A stretch of DNA of 64,000 bases, from NCBI GenBank assembly GCA_963717195.1, contig CAVQVR010000002.1, positions 124,001-188,000 on the forward strand, in the 5' to 3' direction. The translations under genes were made by a program, and so were the position numbers. The stretch is from JACDAE01 sp963717195. Its GTDB lineage: Bacteria; Chloroflexota; Ktedonobacteria; Ktedonobacterales; Ktedonobacteraceae. Below, in pieces: positions 30,242-39,543 of this stretch. Numbering within the stretch: the stretch's first letter is position 1; every line of letters starts with the position of its first letter. A model generated the notes under the pieces. That model was given only the letters and a program-made list of their open reading frames with translations, ran no database searches and was not told the DNA's origin.

Positions 30242-31215
30242 ACCTCATACGCGGACGCTATGCTCCCAGCCCAACGGGTGATCTCCACCTGGGAAACCTG
30301 CGTACCGCATTGCTTGCCTGGCTTTTTGCACGCAGTAGCGCTGGAAAATTTGTGTTACGCGTAGAAGATCTCGATCAACCCCGTACGCGTCCAGGAGCAA
30401 CCGCGCGTATGCTTGAAGATCTGCGCTGGCTCGAATTGGATTGGGATGAAGGTCCTGATTGCTCCGGCCCTCATGCGCCATATATCCAGAGCGAACGCCT
30501 GGCAATCTATCAGGATTACTTGCAACGGTTACGCTCAGCAGGGCTCGTCTATCCATGTTATTGCAGCCGCGCAGAGGTCAGCAGGGCGGCCCGCATCGCC
30601 AGCGCTCCCCAGCAAGGCTCCGAAGAGGGGCCACGCTACCCCGGTACATGCCGCCACTTGACCGAGAAGCAGCGCAAGGATTATGAGGAGAGAGGAAGGC
30701 ATCCAGCCTTGCGCTTCCGTGTTGATGATGAACGCATCGTCACATTCAATGATCTCATAGCCGGACCTATAACTCAACATGTACAGCAGACGGTCGGAGA
30801 CTTTATTCTCTGCCGCTCGGATGGCATCTTCGCCTACCAGTTTGCCGTCGTCATCGATGATGGACTGATGCATATCAATCAAGTCGTGCGTGGAGCCGAC
30901 CTGCTCTCTTCTACCGCAAGGCAAATCCTACTCTTCGAAGCATTGGGGTTTCCAATTCCAATATTCGCTCATGTCCCTCTCATCCTCGCTGAACAGGGCA
31001 AACGCCTCGCCAAACGCACACAGAGCGCCGGGCTTGAACCACTACGAAATGCAGGCTTTACCTCCCAACAGATCGTAGGACAACTTGCAGCAAGTTGTGG
31101 CCTGGCCAAACCTGGTACAGCGACTAGCCCAATTGAGCTTGCACGGCTGTACTCTCAGCAGCCTTATGGTATAATGCCCGCAAAGTTACGAAGGTACAAC
31201 CCTATTGTAAACTAG
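30208..31215 (+). CDS. gluQ: Glutamyl-Q tRNA(Asp) synthetase
   Basis: The 335-residue protein is a truncated GluRS paralogue that charges glutamate onto queuosine of tRNA(Asp). RYAPSPTGDLHLGNLRTA contains the HIGH-type motif, LVYPCYCSR and YPGTC supply the zinc-type Cys set, and GKRLAKRTQ stands at the KMSKS position. There is no anticodon-binding domain, which separates it from true GltX. ATG 30208 has GGAG six bases upstream. It overlaps the end of maf by 34 bases. The presence of gluQ implies that the organism has queuosine. Confidence 0.88.
   Translation: MSMVGAMLETLNLIRGRYAPSPTGDLHLGNLRTALLAWLFARSSAGKFVLRVEDLDQPRTRPGATARMLEDLRWLELDWDEGPDCSGPHAPYIQSERLAIYQDYLQRLRSAGLVYPCYCSRAEVSRAARIASAPQQGSEEGPRYPGTCRHLTEKQRKDYEERGRHPALRFRVDDERIVTFNDLIAGPITQHVQQTVGDFILCRSDGIFAYQFAVVIDDGLMHINQVVRGADLLSSTARQILLFEALGFPIPIFAHVPLILAEQGKRLAKRTQSAGLEPLRNAGFTSQQIVGQLAASCGLAKPGTATSPIELARLYSQQPYGIMPAKLRRYNPIVN
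31167..31175 (+). promoter_or_regulatory. Extended -10 promoter element inside the gluQ end
   Basis: TGGTATAAT, identical to the elements at 20682 and 61983, lies about 65 bases before the mechanosensitive channel gene and within the last codons of gluQ. It would give mscS its own promoter. Pattern-based. Confidence 0.45.
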
Positions 31216-31238
31216 AGAGCTGAGTTTTCACTATAACG

Positions 31239-32315
31239 ATGGTTTTTATATCAAGCATTATTGTTCATAATCAGGTAACAAGTATGGTAGACCAATCACT
31301 GCGTATCGTCTTAACGGGGCTGGTTATTATCATTGCCCTGGTACTTGGACTTCTGCTCAGGCGAGCACTGGTGAAGCGCCTGGGAAAAAATACTGATCTT
31401 GATGCATGGTTGGTGCAGACGCTTGGCGTGCTCGTCATCATACCAACCCTCATCTTAGCAGCGATAGCAACACCTGTTATACTCTCATGGAGTATCACCA
31501 ACTTAAATGATCTATGGTACGCGGTTGCTTCCTTCCTGAAAGTAGATCGGAATACAATTATATCTTTCTCAGGTAATATTGTAGAAACCGCCCTTCTTAT
31601 TGCACTTGGTATAGGTGTCGCACGCACCGTCAGAAATCTTACGGTTCGCGGCCTGGAATCAAACCGCATAGACATTAATATGCGCACACTCATCGGACGT
31701 ATCTTCTTCATTCTTATTCTCTGCCTCGCTAGCTTCTGGATCCTTTCGCTCTGGAATATTCCAGTTGGACTTCCTGTCGCAACGGTTGGCATCATCACAT
31801 TAGCACTTACGGTCGCAATCCAGGATATCCTGAAAGACCTGGTTGCAGGCTTCTATATCCTGATTGAAAGACCCTTTTTTATTGGCAACCTTATCACTAC
31901 CTCAACCTACACAGGCCGCGTTGAAAACGTAGAATTGCGTGCAACGAAATTGCGCCTCGTCAGCGGTGAGGAGGTCACCATTCCAAACTCCCTCGTCTTC
32001 GGAGGAATCGTCATAAATAACTCCTATTATGGCGAGAGACGCTCCAGCATTACTGTCACCCTGCCACAAGTAGAGTTTCATAAAGACGAAACACCAGAGC
32101 GCGTTCTCGCCGCCGTACATGAGATCGAGCACGTCCTGGAAAAACCGGAACCAACCGTTATCTTCAGTAGTTATAGTGAAGATAAAATCACACTCACTCT
32201 ACGCTTCTGGATCGCCACTGAGCAACCTACCACTGTCACCAGTGTTATGTATACGCTCCATACCGTTTTTCCCCTGGCGGACCTGAGCGTGATAGAGCCC
32301 GCCGGAAATGTATAA
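31239..32315 (+). CDS. MscS family small-conductance mechanosensitive channel
   Basis: The product has 358 residues, or 343 if translation starts at the ATG at 31284. Five hydrophobic segments are visible (about 20-40, 60-85, 108-128, 150-170, 175-195). The pore helix and MscS domain follow: GIITLALTVAIQDILKDLVAGFYILIERPF contains the typical A/G-rich helix and the Q-D-N-like turn, then the beta domain with VSGEEVTIPNS. These channels open under osmotic downshock. The C-terminal alpha/beta vestibule is complete. Its own promoter element lies upstream. Confidence 0.85.
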   Translation: MVFISSIIVHNQVTSMVDQSLRIVLTGLVIIIALVLGLLLRRALVKRLGKNTDLDAWLVQTLGVLVIIPTLILAAIATPVILSWSITNLNDLWYAVASFLKVDRNTIISFSGNIVETALLIALGIGVARTVRNLTVRGLESNRIDINMRTLIGRIFFILILCLASFWILSLWNIPVGLPVATVGIITLALTVAIQDILKDLVAGFYILIERPFFIGNLITTSTYTGRVENVELRATKLRLVSGEEVTIPNSLVFGGIVINNSYYGERRSSITVTLPQVEFHKDETPERVLAAVHEIEHVLEKPEPTVIFSSYSEDKITLTLRFWIATEQPTTVTSVMYTLHTVFPLADLSVIEPAGNV

Positions 32316-32359
32316 TAGGCATCTAGTACTGACACGTTGCCTGAAGGAGCGGCGAGACG

Positions 32360-33019
32360 TTGGAAAAGTATAGACCAACAACGAAGAAGCGGCGCATTGG
32401 TCTGGTGGGAGGCACGTTCGACCCCATCCATTATGGGCATCTCGTCATCGCAGAAGAGGTACGTGCGGCGCTGGACATGGCAGAAATGATCTTTATTCCT
32501 GCCGGGCAGCCACCGCACAAACCGGGACGCGCGATCACACCAGCTCAACATCGCCTGGCTATGCTTGAATTAGCGATAGCCTCAAATTCGCGCTTTACCA
32601 TCTCGCTCGTTGAAATGGATCGACCGGGACCTTCGTACCTGGTTGATACCTTGCGCATCCTGCACGCACAGATGGGCACGGACGTAGAGTTCTCCTTTGT
32701 CATCGGTTGGGATAGCCTGGAAGAGCTTCATACCTGGTATGAACCGATGGGTATTCTGGAACAACTCGACTCCCTGGTTGCAGTGGGTCGTCCAGGGTAT
32801 GTAGACGGAGGCGAGTATAATAATAGACAGTTAGAGGCACGTTTACCGGGTATCACGCAACGCCTGCATGTTGTTCAGGCACCGCAATTCAGCGTTTCCT
32901 CGACTGATCTGCGTCGACGCGTGGCTGAGGGAAGACCAATAAAATATCAGGTACCTGAAGCTGTCGAACGCTACATCCTTGAACAGGGTTTATACGTATC
33001 AGATAGCAAAGAACCATAG
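32360..33019 (+). CDS. nadD: Nicotinate-nucleotide adenylyltransferase
   Basis: This 219-residue enzyme transfers AMP from ATP to nicotinate mononucleotide in NAD synthesis. The GGTFDPIHYGHL motif is at residues 17-28, PPHKPG follows, GWDSLEELHTW is the substrate region, and FSVSSTDLRRRV is the second nucleotidyltransferase signature (ISSTxIR type). Start is a TTG at 32360 with a GGAG site upstream (AAGGAGCGGCGAGACG). Together with nadK at 16229, two NAD(P) genes lie in the window. DUF951 follows after 14 bases. Confidence 0.92.
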   Translation: MEKYRPTTKKRRIGLVGGTFDPIHYGHLVIAEEVRAALDMAEMIFIPAGQPPHKPGRAITPAQHRLAMLELAIASNSRFTISLVEMDRPGPSYLVDTLRILHAQMGTDVEFSFVIGWDSLEELHTWYEPMGILEQLDSLVAVGRPGYVDGGEYNNRQLEARLPGITQRLHVVQAPQFSVSSTDLRRRVAEGRPIKYQVPEAVERYILEQGLYVSDSKEP

Positions 33020-33033
33020 AAAGCACTCTCGTT

Positions 33034-33261
33034 ATGCAGCAGCCGATGATGCATTTTGAATTAGGCGACCGTTTACGCTTGCGCAAGCAGCACCCATGTG
33101 GCAATTTCGACTGGGAGGTTGTACGCCTGGGAGCTGATATTGGCCTGCGTTGTGAAAAATGTGGTCGCCGCGTACTCCTGCCGCGCTCAGAAGTTGAACG
33201 GCGCACGAAACAGGTATTACCTCGCTTACCCAAAAATGATGATTTGTTCGACGAGGAATAA
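33034..33261 (+). CDS. DUF951 small protein with Cys residues
   Basis: This 75-residue protein matches DUF951: FELGDRLRLRKQHPCG, WEVVRLGADIGLRCEKCG, then LPRSEVERR. Cys22, Cys40 and Cys43 form a probable small metal or zinc-ribbon-like site. In Firmicutes and Chloroflexi this gene often lies beside translation or replication genes, and no function is established. Located between nadD and the MFS gene and likely co-transcribed with nadD. Confidence 0.85.
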   Translation: MQQPMMHFELGDRLRLRKQHPCGNFDWEVVRLGADIGLRCEKCGRRVLLPRSEVERRTKQVLPRLPKNDDLFDEE

Positions 33262-33306
33262 TACACTACACACTTATTATAGAGTATTTAAGGAGATGAA
33301 TATTGT

Positions 33307-34722
33307 ATGGCATCCGTCAATCGAGGTGAGGGATTTCTCACATTACTCAAAAAGAGAAATTTTCTCTATATCTGGTTGGCCCAACTCATCTCCATGACAG
33401 TCTTTAATGCATCTAACTATGCACTACTTATCTTAATCGAGAGCGCAACGCATTCAACAACGCTGGTCGGCCTCGCCATTATCAGTTTTAGCATTCCCGC
33501 CGTACTCTTTGGAGCTCCTGCTGGCGTGTTTGTGGATCATATGAACAAGCGGCGCGTTCTGTGGGCCAGCAACTGCTTACGCGCCCTTGCTACCTTTCTC
33601 TTCGTAGGTGTGCTATTCTTTAATCGCAAATTCCTGGTTCCTGTCTATCTGCTAACCTTTCTCATCTCCGCTATCAGTCAGTTCTTTGCACCAGCTGAGG
33701 GATCAGCGATTCCGCTGCTCGTCAGCGAAGATGAATTGATGCCTGCACTCTCCCTGTTCAATATCACCTTCATGCTCTCACAGGCACTGGGTTTTATTCT
33801 CTTCGCACCTCTCGCGCTTAGCTTCTTGCCTACATTCCATATTGCCACCTCTACCATTGATCCCATGATCCAGCTATACGCACTTGTTGGCATATGCTAT
33901 CTTGTCTGTGCACTCCTGATCATCCTTATCCCACACAGCAGTTTCACACAGAAAAAACAGGCACAGCCTAAAACGGGTCCTCTCACAAAGGAGACATTAA
34001 GTGTCTTCAATGAAGTATGGAATGAGATGTATCAGGGATGGAGCTTTGTACGTAGAAACAAAGGACTCTTTCTGGGCGTAATCCAACTCTCGTTCGCTGG
34101 CGTTCTGCTCCTTGTTATCAGTCAGCTTGCCACACCTATCGTTGTACAACTGCTTGGACTCACATCTAACGCTATGGCTCTTATCTTCGCACCTGCTGGT
34201 ATTGGTCTTGTCGTAGGATCAGTACTTATGCCACATATAACTCGTCACACAGGCAAGGAACGCGCTATCTTTATTGGTACTATTATGCTCACGGTTGCGA
34301 CCACGCTTTTACCGCTGATTACAAAACTGGCACGCGCTCTGCAACCGCACAACTGGAACAGTAACCCACTCTGGCTCATTATTGTCGCACTCATCATGTG
34401 CATAGCTGGCTTCGCTATCGATTTCATTAACCTACCAGCACTTACCAGTGTACAAGAACTGACGCCTGATTGGATCAAAGGACGTGTGCTGGCACTACAA
34501 CTTGTGCTTTACAACGCCTGCGCGATCCCTATTATCCTGTTCATCGGCATCTGCGCGGATATCTTTGGCCTTAGCCGTGTCTTGTACTTATTGGCTATCT
34601 GCGAAATCGCGTTTGGAGTGTGGGGCATCTACTACAGACACAAACATCGCCAACAGCTAGCAGTCTGCCCTGAAATCAAAGGTGAGCGGGAAGAACCGGA
34701 ACTGGATACAATAGCGCCATAA
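33307..34722 (+). CDS. MFS transporter, antibiotic-efflux-like
   Basis: The 471-residue protein has twelve hydrophobic segments in two halves. The loop between helices 2 and 3 has GAPAGVFVDHMNKRRVL, which is the MFS motif A variant (GxxxDrxxRR). A cytoplasmic middle loop lies at about 215-240 (QKKQAQPKTGPLTKE). Similarity is to the EntS/enterobactin-exporter-like and multidrug DHA3-type subgroup. Substrate unknown. AAGGAG lies 11 bases before ATG 33307, somewhat long. The gene follows DUF951 by 45 bases. Confidence 0.8.
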   Translation: MASVNRGEGFLTLLKKRNFLYIWLAQLISMTVFNASNYALLILIESATHSTTLVGLAIISFSIPAVLFGAPAGVFVDHMNKRRVLWASNCLRALATFLFVGVLFFNRKFLVPVYLLTFLISAISQFFAPAEGSAIPLLVSEDELMPALSLFNITFMLSQALGFILFAPLALSFLPTFHIATSTIDPMIQLYALVGICYLVCALLIILIPHSSFTQKKQAQPKTGPLTKETLSVFNEVWNEMYQGWSFVRRNKGLFLGVIQLSFAGVLLLVISQLATPIVVQLLGLTSNAMALIFAPAGIGLVVGSVLMPHITRHTGKERAIFIGTIMLTVATTLLPLITKLARALQPHNWNSNPLWLIIVALIMCIAGFAIDFINLPALTSVQELTPDWIKGRVLALQLVLYNACAIPIILFIGICADIFGLSRVLYLLAICEIAFGVWGIYYRHKHRQQLAVCPEIKGEREEPELDTIAP

Positions 34723-34746
34723 ACATGCTGAAATGTTAGAAACGAC

Positions 34747-34775
34747 TTGACTATGCTACACAGAACGTCTACAAT
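34747..34775 (+). promoter_or_regulatory. Predicted sigma-70 type promoter of the membrane HExxH gene
   Basis: TTGACT at 34747-34752 and TACAAT at 34770-34775 are 17 bases apart, about 36 bases before the gene at 34812. Confidence 0.55.
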
Positions 34776-34811
34776 GTTTAGAGAGAAAAACCCGGCATTG
34801 AGAGCAGAAAT

Positions 34812-35639
34812 ATGACGGACACCAGACTCATGCAACAAATAGCGCCTTATCTACCATGGCTGATCATTCTTGCCGTGTTTGTCCTCTTCGCCCTCTTGCG
34901 TGCTACCCGCAAAGGATTACGCCAGCGCGTGGACGAGATCGGCTACCGGCTCTTTGGCGAGAAAGGGCTCCTTGTCTGGTTCTGGCTCAACGCACCCGGT
35001 GTGATGCTCCACGAAATGAGCCACGCAGTCGCTGTCCTGCTCTTTACGCCTTTCGGTTTCCGTATCACCAGCATCACATTCTTCCGCATCAAGCCAGTAG
35101 TGCAGCGGGACGCACGAGGGCGTGTCATGCGCAGTGGAAACAGGCAATCGCTACAACTTGGCGAGGTTCAATATGTACGGCCTCAAGGTCGCATTATGAG
35201 CTACGTCGGCGATGGCCTGAGCGGAGTAGCTCCTCTCTTTGGCGGGACCGTAGCATTCATATTTCTCTACTGGGTCGCTACGGGCTACAACCTGTGGGAT
35301 ATCCCGCTCGATATCAACCAGCACCTGCAAATTCTCCGTCCTGGCTGGCCCCTCTGGACGCTCATATTCGCCCCCTACCTGATTCTTACCGTCACCTCGG
35401 AGCTCTGGCCCAGTTCACAGGACTGGAAAGGTGCTCGCTGGTTCGTCTGGTGCTTTCTCACGCTTGTCATCCTTGCCCTGTTGACCTTCTGGTATTTTCA
35501 CCACGTCAGCCAGGAAGAAGTGCTTGCTATCAGCACCTTCGTCGCCTCGCGCATTAACTTCGCATTGCTCATCCTGCTGGCACTCGACCTGGCTTTTTTG
35601 ATTGTTGCTGAGGTTCTGGCGCGGGCGCTGCGGCATTAA
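34812..35639 (+). CDS. Membrane protein with HExxH motif, M50-like putative metallopeptidase
   Basis: The product has 275 residues and about six hydrophobic segments. The motif LNAPGVMLHEMSHAVAVLLF puts His67, Glu68 and His71 in a membrane helix, the layout of site-2 protease type (M50) enzymes. A third zinc ligand, usually Asp in a later NPDG-type motif, is not obvious; GDGLSGVAPLFGG (about residues 138-150) is the only candidate. It could be an inactive relative. Substrate unknown. It has its own promoter and ends a long plus-strand run; an imperfect hairpin near 35660-35690 may terminate it. Confidence 0.65.
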   Translation: MTDTRLMQQIAPYLPWLIILAVFVLFALLRATRKGLRQRVDEIGYRLFGEKGLLVWFWLNAPGVMLHEMSHAVAVLLFTPFGFRITSITFFRIKPVVQRDARGRVMRSGNRQSLQLGEVQYVRPQGRIMSYVGDGLSGVAPLFGGTVAFIFLYWVATGYNLWDIPLDINQHLQILRPGWPLWTLIFAPYLILTVTSELWPSSQDWKGARWFVWCFLTLVILALLTFWYFHHVSQEEVLAISTFVASRINFALLILLALDLAFLIVAEVLARALRH

Positions 35640-35928
35640 TGACAGGTAGCATATTTCTTTGCTTACATACACTGTATCGGTATGTGTAAGAAATGTGCAT
35701 GAGCGATCTCATCAGCACCTTTGATAATAGCTAGTATATTGGGTAATATCGTCACTTCAAAATTATTAGTGAATAAATAAAAAGCGCATCATATGTTCTA
35801 TATCGACTAAAGCGTACAGCACATAGAGAACACTCAAGCTCTCACAATGTAGGGCGAAATGCTCTGATAGAAGATTTTGATGACTCTCCATGTACGCTGT
35901 ACACCAGACAAACCTTTCTCAGTGTTAG

Positions 35929-36285
35929 CTAATTACCAGGTAAAGGCGTCGCGCCTCCCTTATTATCATCGGTCTGTATATCTTGAACAGATCGGCTCCG
36001 CAGTTGTTTCGCCTCTGGTGAATCAAGTTCATACGTTTTCAATGAGGTTGTCTCTGCCATATCACCGGGATGTTTTATTTCATAGGTGATATACGCTGTG
36101 TCTCCCCCAAGCTGAGTTGCAAGAGCTCTAATTTGTGGTTCAAGCGTGCCTGGAATAGGGATGAGCGTATCACAGAGTGGACACTTCATCGCTGTTAGCT
36201 TGACAAATGGTTGCTGTAACAGGTGGCGTGCTGTCGCACCCTGGTTAGGAGTGCCAGGCAAGACTTTAATGGAATGTTTTCCCAT
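35929..36285 (-). CDS. Small CxxC protein downstream of the MauE fusion gene
   Basis: The 118-residue protein starts at 36285 (MGKHSIKVLPGTPNQG) with AGAAGGAGAA upstream; a frame extension to 36348 is not needed. It has one CPLC pair (Cys54 region), no signal peptide and no membrane segment, and a disordered C-terminal end. The family is not recognised. The gap to the preceding MauE-like gene is 37 bases on the same strand, so a shared role in the cytoplasm is possible. Confidence 0.6.
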   Translation of the reverse strand: MGKHSIKVLPGTPNQGATARHLLQQPFVKLTAMKCPLCDTLIPIPGTLEPQIRALATQLGGDTAYITYEIKHPGDMAETTSLKTYELDSPEAKQLRSRSVQDIQTDDNKGGATPLPGN

Positions 36286-36322
36286 AGTTTTCTCCTTCTT
36301 AGACTCTACATCTATCTCAATC

Positions 36323-37219
36323 TTAATAACATTTATAGTTACTGTCAAACTTCAGCGAGATATCACACGGTGTTTTCGCTTTCCCACAGCAGTAGTATGC
36401 CGTCTTCATATAGATTGGGGCATAGCAAGGAGCTAATTCACAATTGCCACAATACGTATTACAATCAGGTGCTGTTGTTACCATATACATAATACAATTA
36501 CAATCGCATCCAGCAGGAATACAATATCCACTATCAGTAGGAATACAAGCAAAGGCTGTTCCTGAAGCGATTTGGCTCAGTAGCGGGAGGCTGAAAAGGC
36601 TTACTGCAACTTTTACTGAGGTAGAGACGATATTACGCCTGTTCATCAGGTTTGAAGGACTAGCTACTTGAGGAACCATCCCTCCTGTTACTACCCTACG
36701 TTGCGAGAATATTCCAGATGCTACAGCCGCCAATAGGGTGGCACCTAGAATGATAAACGGTAGAATAAGAGACAGTATTCGAGGAAGAGTCTGTAGAGCA
36801 ATACGTGATTGAATTACCAGGGCTACAATCTGTAGAGCAATAAGCAACCAATTGCGCAGAAAAGCTTGCTTGAGTGTTGCATATGCGTTTTCTTGTTGCC
36901 CACCACAACCACAACCAATATGCAGTTTTCTGACTAATGCACTGCCCACGGCTACCTGAAAACTACCAAGTAAGAACAGCGAACTTACCAGGATAATAAA
37001 TGGTGCAACATGAAGCAAAAGAAGCGTTCCCAACAAGATTTCCAGGTAAGGAAGGCTTTGAGCCAGGTAGCGGGGAATTGGTTGGGGAAACAATCTGTAA
37101 GCGCGTATTGCTTCTTCGAATATCCCTCTGGGCATAAAGAGCTTAGTTACTCCATAATACACAAAGACAATCGCAACAATACTTTGTAATAGTAGAAACA
37201 GCAATTCGAGTTTTGGCAC
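36323..37219 (-). CDS. MauE/DoxX-like membrane protein fused to a Cys-rich MauA-like tail
   Basis: The 298-residue protein has a MauE-type part (residues 1-170) with four to five hydrophobic segments and the family motif HIGCGCGG near 100-107. MauE is needed for disulphide-rich methylamine dehydrogenase light chain maturation. A second hydrophobic segment that resembles a signal peptide (MNRRNIVSTSVKV, residues 192-222) leads into a Cys-rich domain (225-298) with thirteen Cys, including PCYAPIY and AYYCCGK. That spacing recalls the MADH light chain (MauA), but no Trp that could form the TTQ cofactor is present. Fusion and homology are inference. No mau enzyme genes are nearby. Confidence 0.62.
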   Translation of the reverse strand: MPKLELLFLLLQSIVAIVFVYYGVTKLFMPRGIFEEAIRAYRLFPQPIPRYLAQSLPYLEILLGTLLLLHVAPFIILVSSLFLLGSFQVAVGSALVRKLHIGCGCGGQQENAYATLKQAFLRNWLLIALQIVALVIQSRIALQTLPRILSLILPFIILGATLLAAVASGIFSQRRVVTGGMVPQVASPSNLMNRRNIVSTSVKVAVSLFSLPLLSQIASGTAFACIPTDSGYCIPAGCDCNCIMYMVTTAPDCNTYCGNCELAPCYAPIYMKTAYYCCGKAKTPCDISLKFDSNYKCY

Positions 37220-37814
37220 AGGTTAATCTCCTCTTTTCGTAAAAAATGGTCAATGATAGTATTTGCAACCATCGATATAACCCTCACTTACCACATATCG
37301 TGAGTATCTACTGAAAATTGCGAATAGTTATGTCTATTCGCAAGGGAAGGGTCAGGATGTAATATCAATCCTCCAATAGAATTGAAAGATTGGCAATAAG
37401 TATCGTGCAGGTACGGGAAAAATGGCTCTACTATACCTTACAAGCCATCTTTTCTTTGTCTGACTTCCAGAGTGATTATAGTATGCTATGCGTTTCGTAG
37501 GAAAATTTGTATTTCTGTATGTAGAGCTAATTTTAGCATGTGTTTATTCATTAGTCAAGTATACAGACTCTCTGGTTCATATCTCCTTCGATTACTGATT
37601 GCCTTTTACATACGTAAATATACCCTCAAACCAGTTGTTGTAAGCATTGTGGGCTGCACCTAAGCAAATTTGGAAAACGCCGATAATTTATAAGTGCAAT
37701 GTCTGGTTGTCTGAAAAGAGTACTCACAAGAGTCATTGAAAAAATTCGTTTGTAATTCCCTATCTTCTATGCTACTCTTAGAAATATCATGAGTGGAGGA
37801 GAGGTAGCGCTTTA
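37220..37814. other. AT-rich intergenic region upstream of the MauE fusion gene
   Basis: This 595-bp gap separates two divergent genes. A 62-codon frame at 37472 has no ribosome site and is rejected. No clear operator or RNA gene was seen. The promoters of the MauE fusion gene (minus) and the Uma2 gene (plus) must lie here. Confidence 0.4.
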
Positions 37815-38435
37815 ATGAGTCTCACAACAACAAGCAGGATAGCAATGGACACAGCATCAGACATCATCATTCCCGCTGACACTATAGAGGGACCAGGACA
37901 AAGTAACTGGACCTATGAAGACTATGCGGCCATGCCAGAGGACGGAAAGCGCTACCTGATCGTGGATGGAGTGCTTTTTATGTCACCTTCCCCTAATCGA
38001 TGGCATCAGGAAACTGTCGGTCGTATCTTTCGCTACCTATCAGCTCATATCGAAGACAAAGGAATGGGCGAAGTCTATATCGCTCCCTTCGATGTTGAGT
38101 TAACTCCCAAAACCATTGTTCAACCTGATGTGCTGGCTATACTCAATACTCACCTTGAGCGAATTTCTGATCAGCGAATTATAGGTGCACCAGATCTTGT
38201 AGTTGAGGTCACTTCCCCTGGCACCGCAGGATTTGATCGCCGTCAGAAGCAAGATGCCTATGCACTCGCAGGTGTTTCCGAATATTGGATCGTTGATCCC
38301 GCCTCGCATACCGCCGAACTACTCATTTTAGAGAACGGAGCATATCGTTCACTGGGTATTTTTCAGAGTCAACAAACTCTTCCCTCACCAGTGGTACCAG
38401 GGTTTTCCGTACCTGTTGCACAGTTCTTTGCATAA
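37815..38435 (+). CDS. Uma2 family (DUF820) putative PD-(D/E)XK nuclease
   Basis: The 206-residue protein belongs to the Uma2/DUF820 restriction-endonuclease-like fold. Core motifs are TYEDYAAMPEDGKRYLIVDG, VQPDVLAIL (metal Asp), LVVEVTSP (acidic-Glu strand), and YWIVDP near the end. The family is greatly expanded in Cyanobacteria, Chloroflexi and some other phyla, and the role is unsettled; defence or DNA repair have been proposed. A 14-base gap separates an upstream GGAGGAG site from the start. It is a single gene, ending at a two-way terminator. Confidence 0.85.
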   Translation: MSLTTTSRIAMDTASDIIIPADTIEGPGQSNWTYEDYAAMPEDGKRYLIVDGVLFMSPSPNRWHQETVGRIFRYLSAHIEDKGMGEVYIAPFDVELTPKTIVQPDVLAILNTHLERISDQRIIGAPDLVVEVTSPGTAGFDRRQKQDAYALAGVSEYWIVDPASHTAELLILENGAYRSLGIFQSQQTLPSPVVPGFSVPVAQFFA

Positions 38436-38444
38436 CCCAACTTG

Positions 38445-38491
38445 TAGAGGAGGAAAACGAGGCATACAATCAACCCCATTCTCCTCCTCTA
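38445..38491. terminator. Two-way hairpin between convergent genes
   Basis: TAGAGGAGGA at 38445-38454 pairs exactly with TCCTCCTCTA at 38482-38491 around a 27-base loop, midway between the Uma2 gene and the pectinesterase gene, which converge. Terminator role inferred from position; no strong T-tract. Confidence 0.5.
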
Positions 38492-38502
38492 ATGCACCCC
38501 GA

Positions 38503-39543
38503 CTATGGCCAATGCTGCAACAGCCAGTTCAGGAACGTTTCTGACGAATTCAGCCAGCCATCCTGATTCAGGAAGTTATTAACGCTGTACTGTTGTGCCT
38601 GTATTGCCGACAATTGATGCGACCACGAGACTCGCGCCGATGGATTAGCTCCCGCTCCCGAGCTATTGTACTCAGCAAAGTACGCGGTCTTATAATTTGA
38701 AGTATTGTCCCAGTTTGCCCAACCTGCGGGCTTGATACTTGCATCCATAGAGGTATTGAGAAAGACCACGCGTGCGTAGGGGCCCCACGGGCGACCGAGA
38801 ATAGTAGAATCCGACGGCGTTCCTGTGATGTTGCACCCATCAAACACATAGCCTGTCGTCTCGCTCGCACTCTGACGATACTGTGCAGTGATACCCCACC
38901 CGTTCAGGCTCTGTATCTGACATTGGTTGAAGTAGGCAGTAGCATCCCCGAAAATATAATCCGTCCTGCCATCAATATACACACTATTGTAGTACTGACG
39001 ACCCTTCCAGGCCAGCAACGTATCCTGCCAACCAAGGAAACGTACATGGTAAAAGTTCGCACGATCACCCGCTACATCTATCGCCACTGCCTGCCCAACC
39101 GCACCTGCCGTATTCTGGAATGTGAGATTCACCGCCAGGAAATCGGGTGCATTGATAAACACACTGGCACTGGTGGCAGTATTATACGTTCCCCCACCGG
39201 GCATTGGTTTGCCACTGTAATTATTATACGTGATGATCGTCTTGTTCTCATCCTGACCCGCAAATGTAATAAATGGCTTGTTGGACGGCACCGTCACTAC
39301 TTCGTCATAGGTACCATCCTTGATGTAGATCACCGTTCTCGTCGTGTTATTCGACGGCACGGCATTCACCGCCGCCTGCACCGTGCTATAGTTCCCACTG
39401 CCATCCTTCGCTACCACCAACGTCTTAATCGTATAGGTCGCTGCCTTCGCTGTACTTGCTATACCACCAAATAATGCAAATAACAGGAAAATACTGGACA
39501 TCCATACAAGAGCAATTTTCGTCCCTGTAAAGCGTTCGCGCAT
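38503..39543 (-). CDS. Secreted pectinesterase, CE8 family
   Basis: The product is 346 residues with a signal peptide (basic start, hydrophobic 9-30, cleavage near STAKA-A). It is a right-handed beta helix that demethylates pectin. Active-site landmarks are present: Gln151 in GQAVA, GWQDTLL (Asp174), DYIFGDA (Asp195) and LGRPWG (Arg251). The N-terminus begins with the family motif VVAKDGSGNYSTVQAAV. Length fits single-domain bacterial enzymes, with no carbohydrate-binding module. A LacI-type operator lies about 115 bases upstream, so sugar-dependent repression is likely. There are no pectate lyase genes beside it. Confidence 0.92.
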   Translation of the reverse strand: MRERFTGTKIALVWMSSIFLLFALFGGIASTAKAATYTIKTLVVAKDGSGNYSTVQAAVNAVPSNNTTRTVIYIKDGTYDEVVTVPSNKPFITFAGQDENKTIITYNNYSGKPMPGGGTYNTATSASVFINAPDFLAVNLTFQNTAGAVGQAVAIDVAGDRANFYHVRFLGWQDTLLAWKGRQYYNSVYIDGRTDYIFGDATAYFNQCQIQSLNGWGITAQYRQSASETTGYVFDGCNITGTPSDSTILGRPWGPYARVVFLNTSMDASIKPAGWANWDNTSNYKTAYFAEYNSSGAGANPSARVSWSHQLSAIQAQQYSVNNFLNQDGWLNSSETFLNWLLQHWP

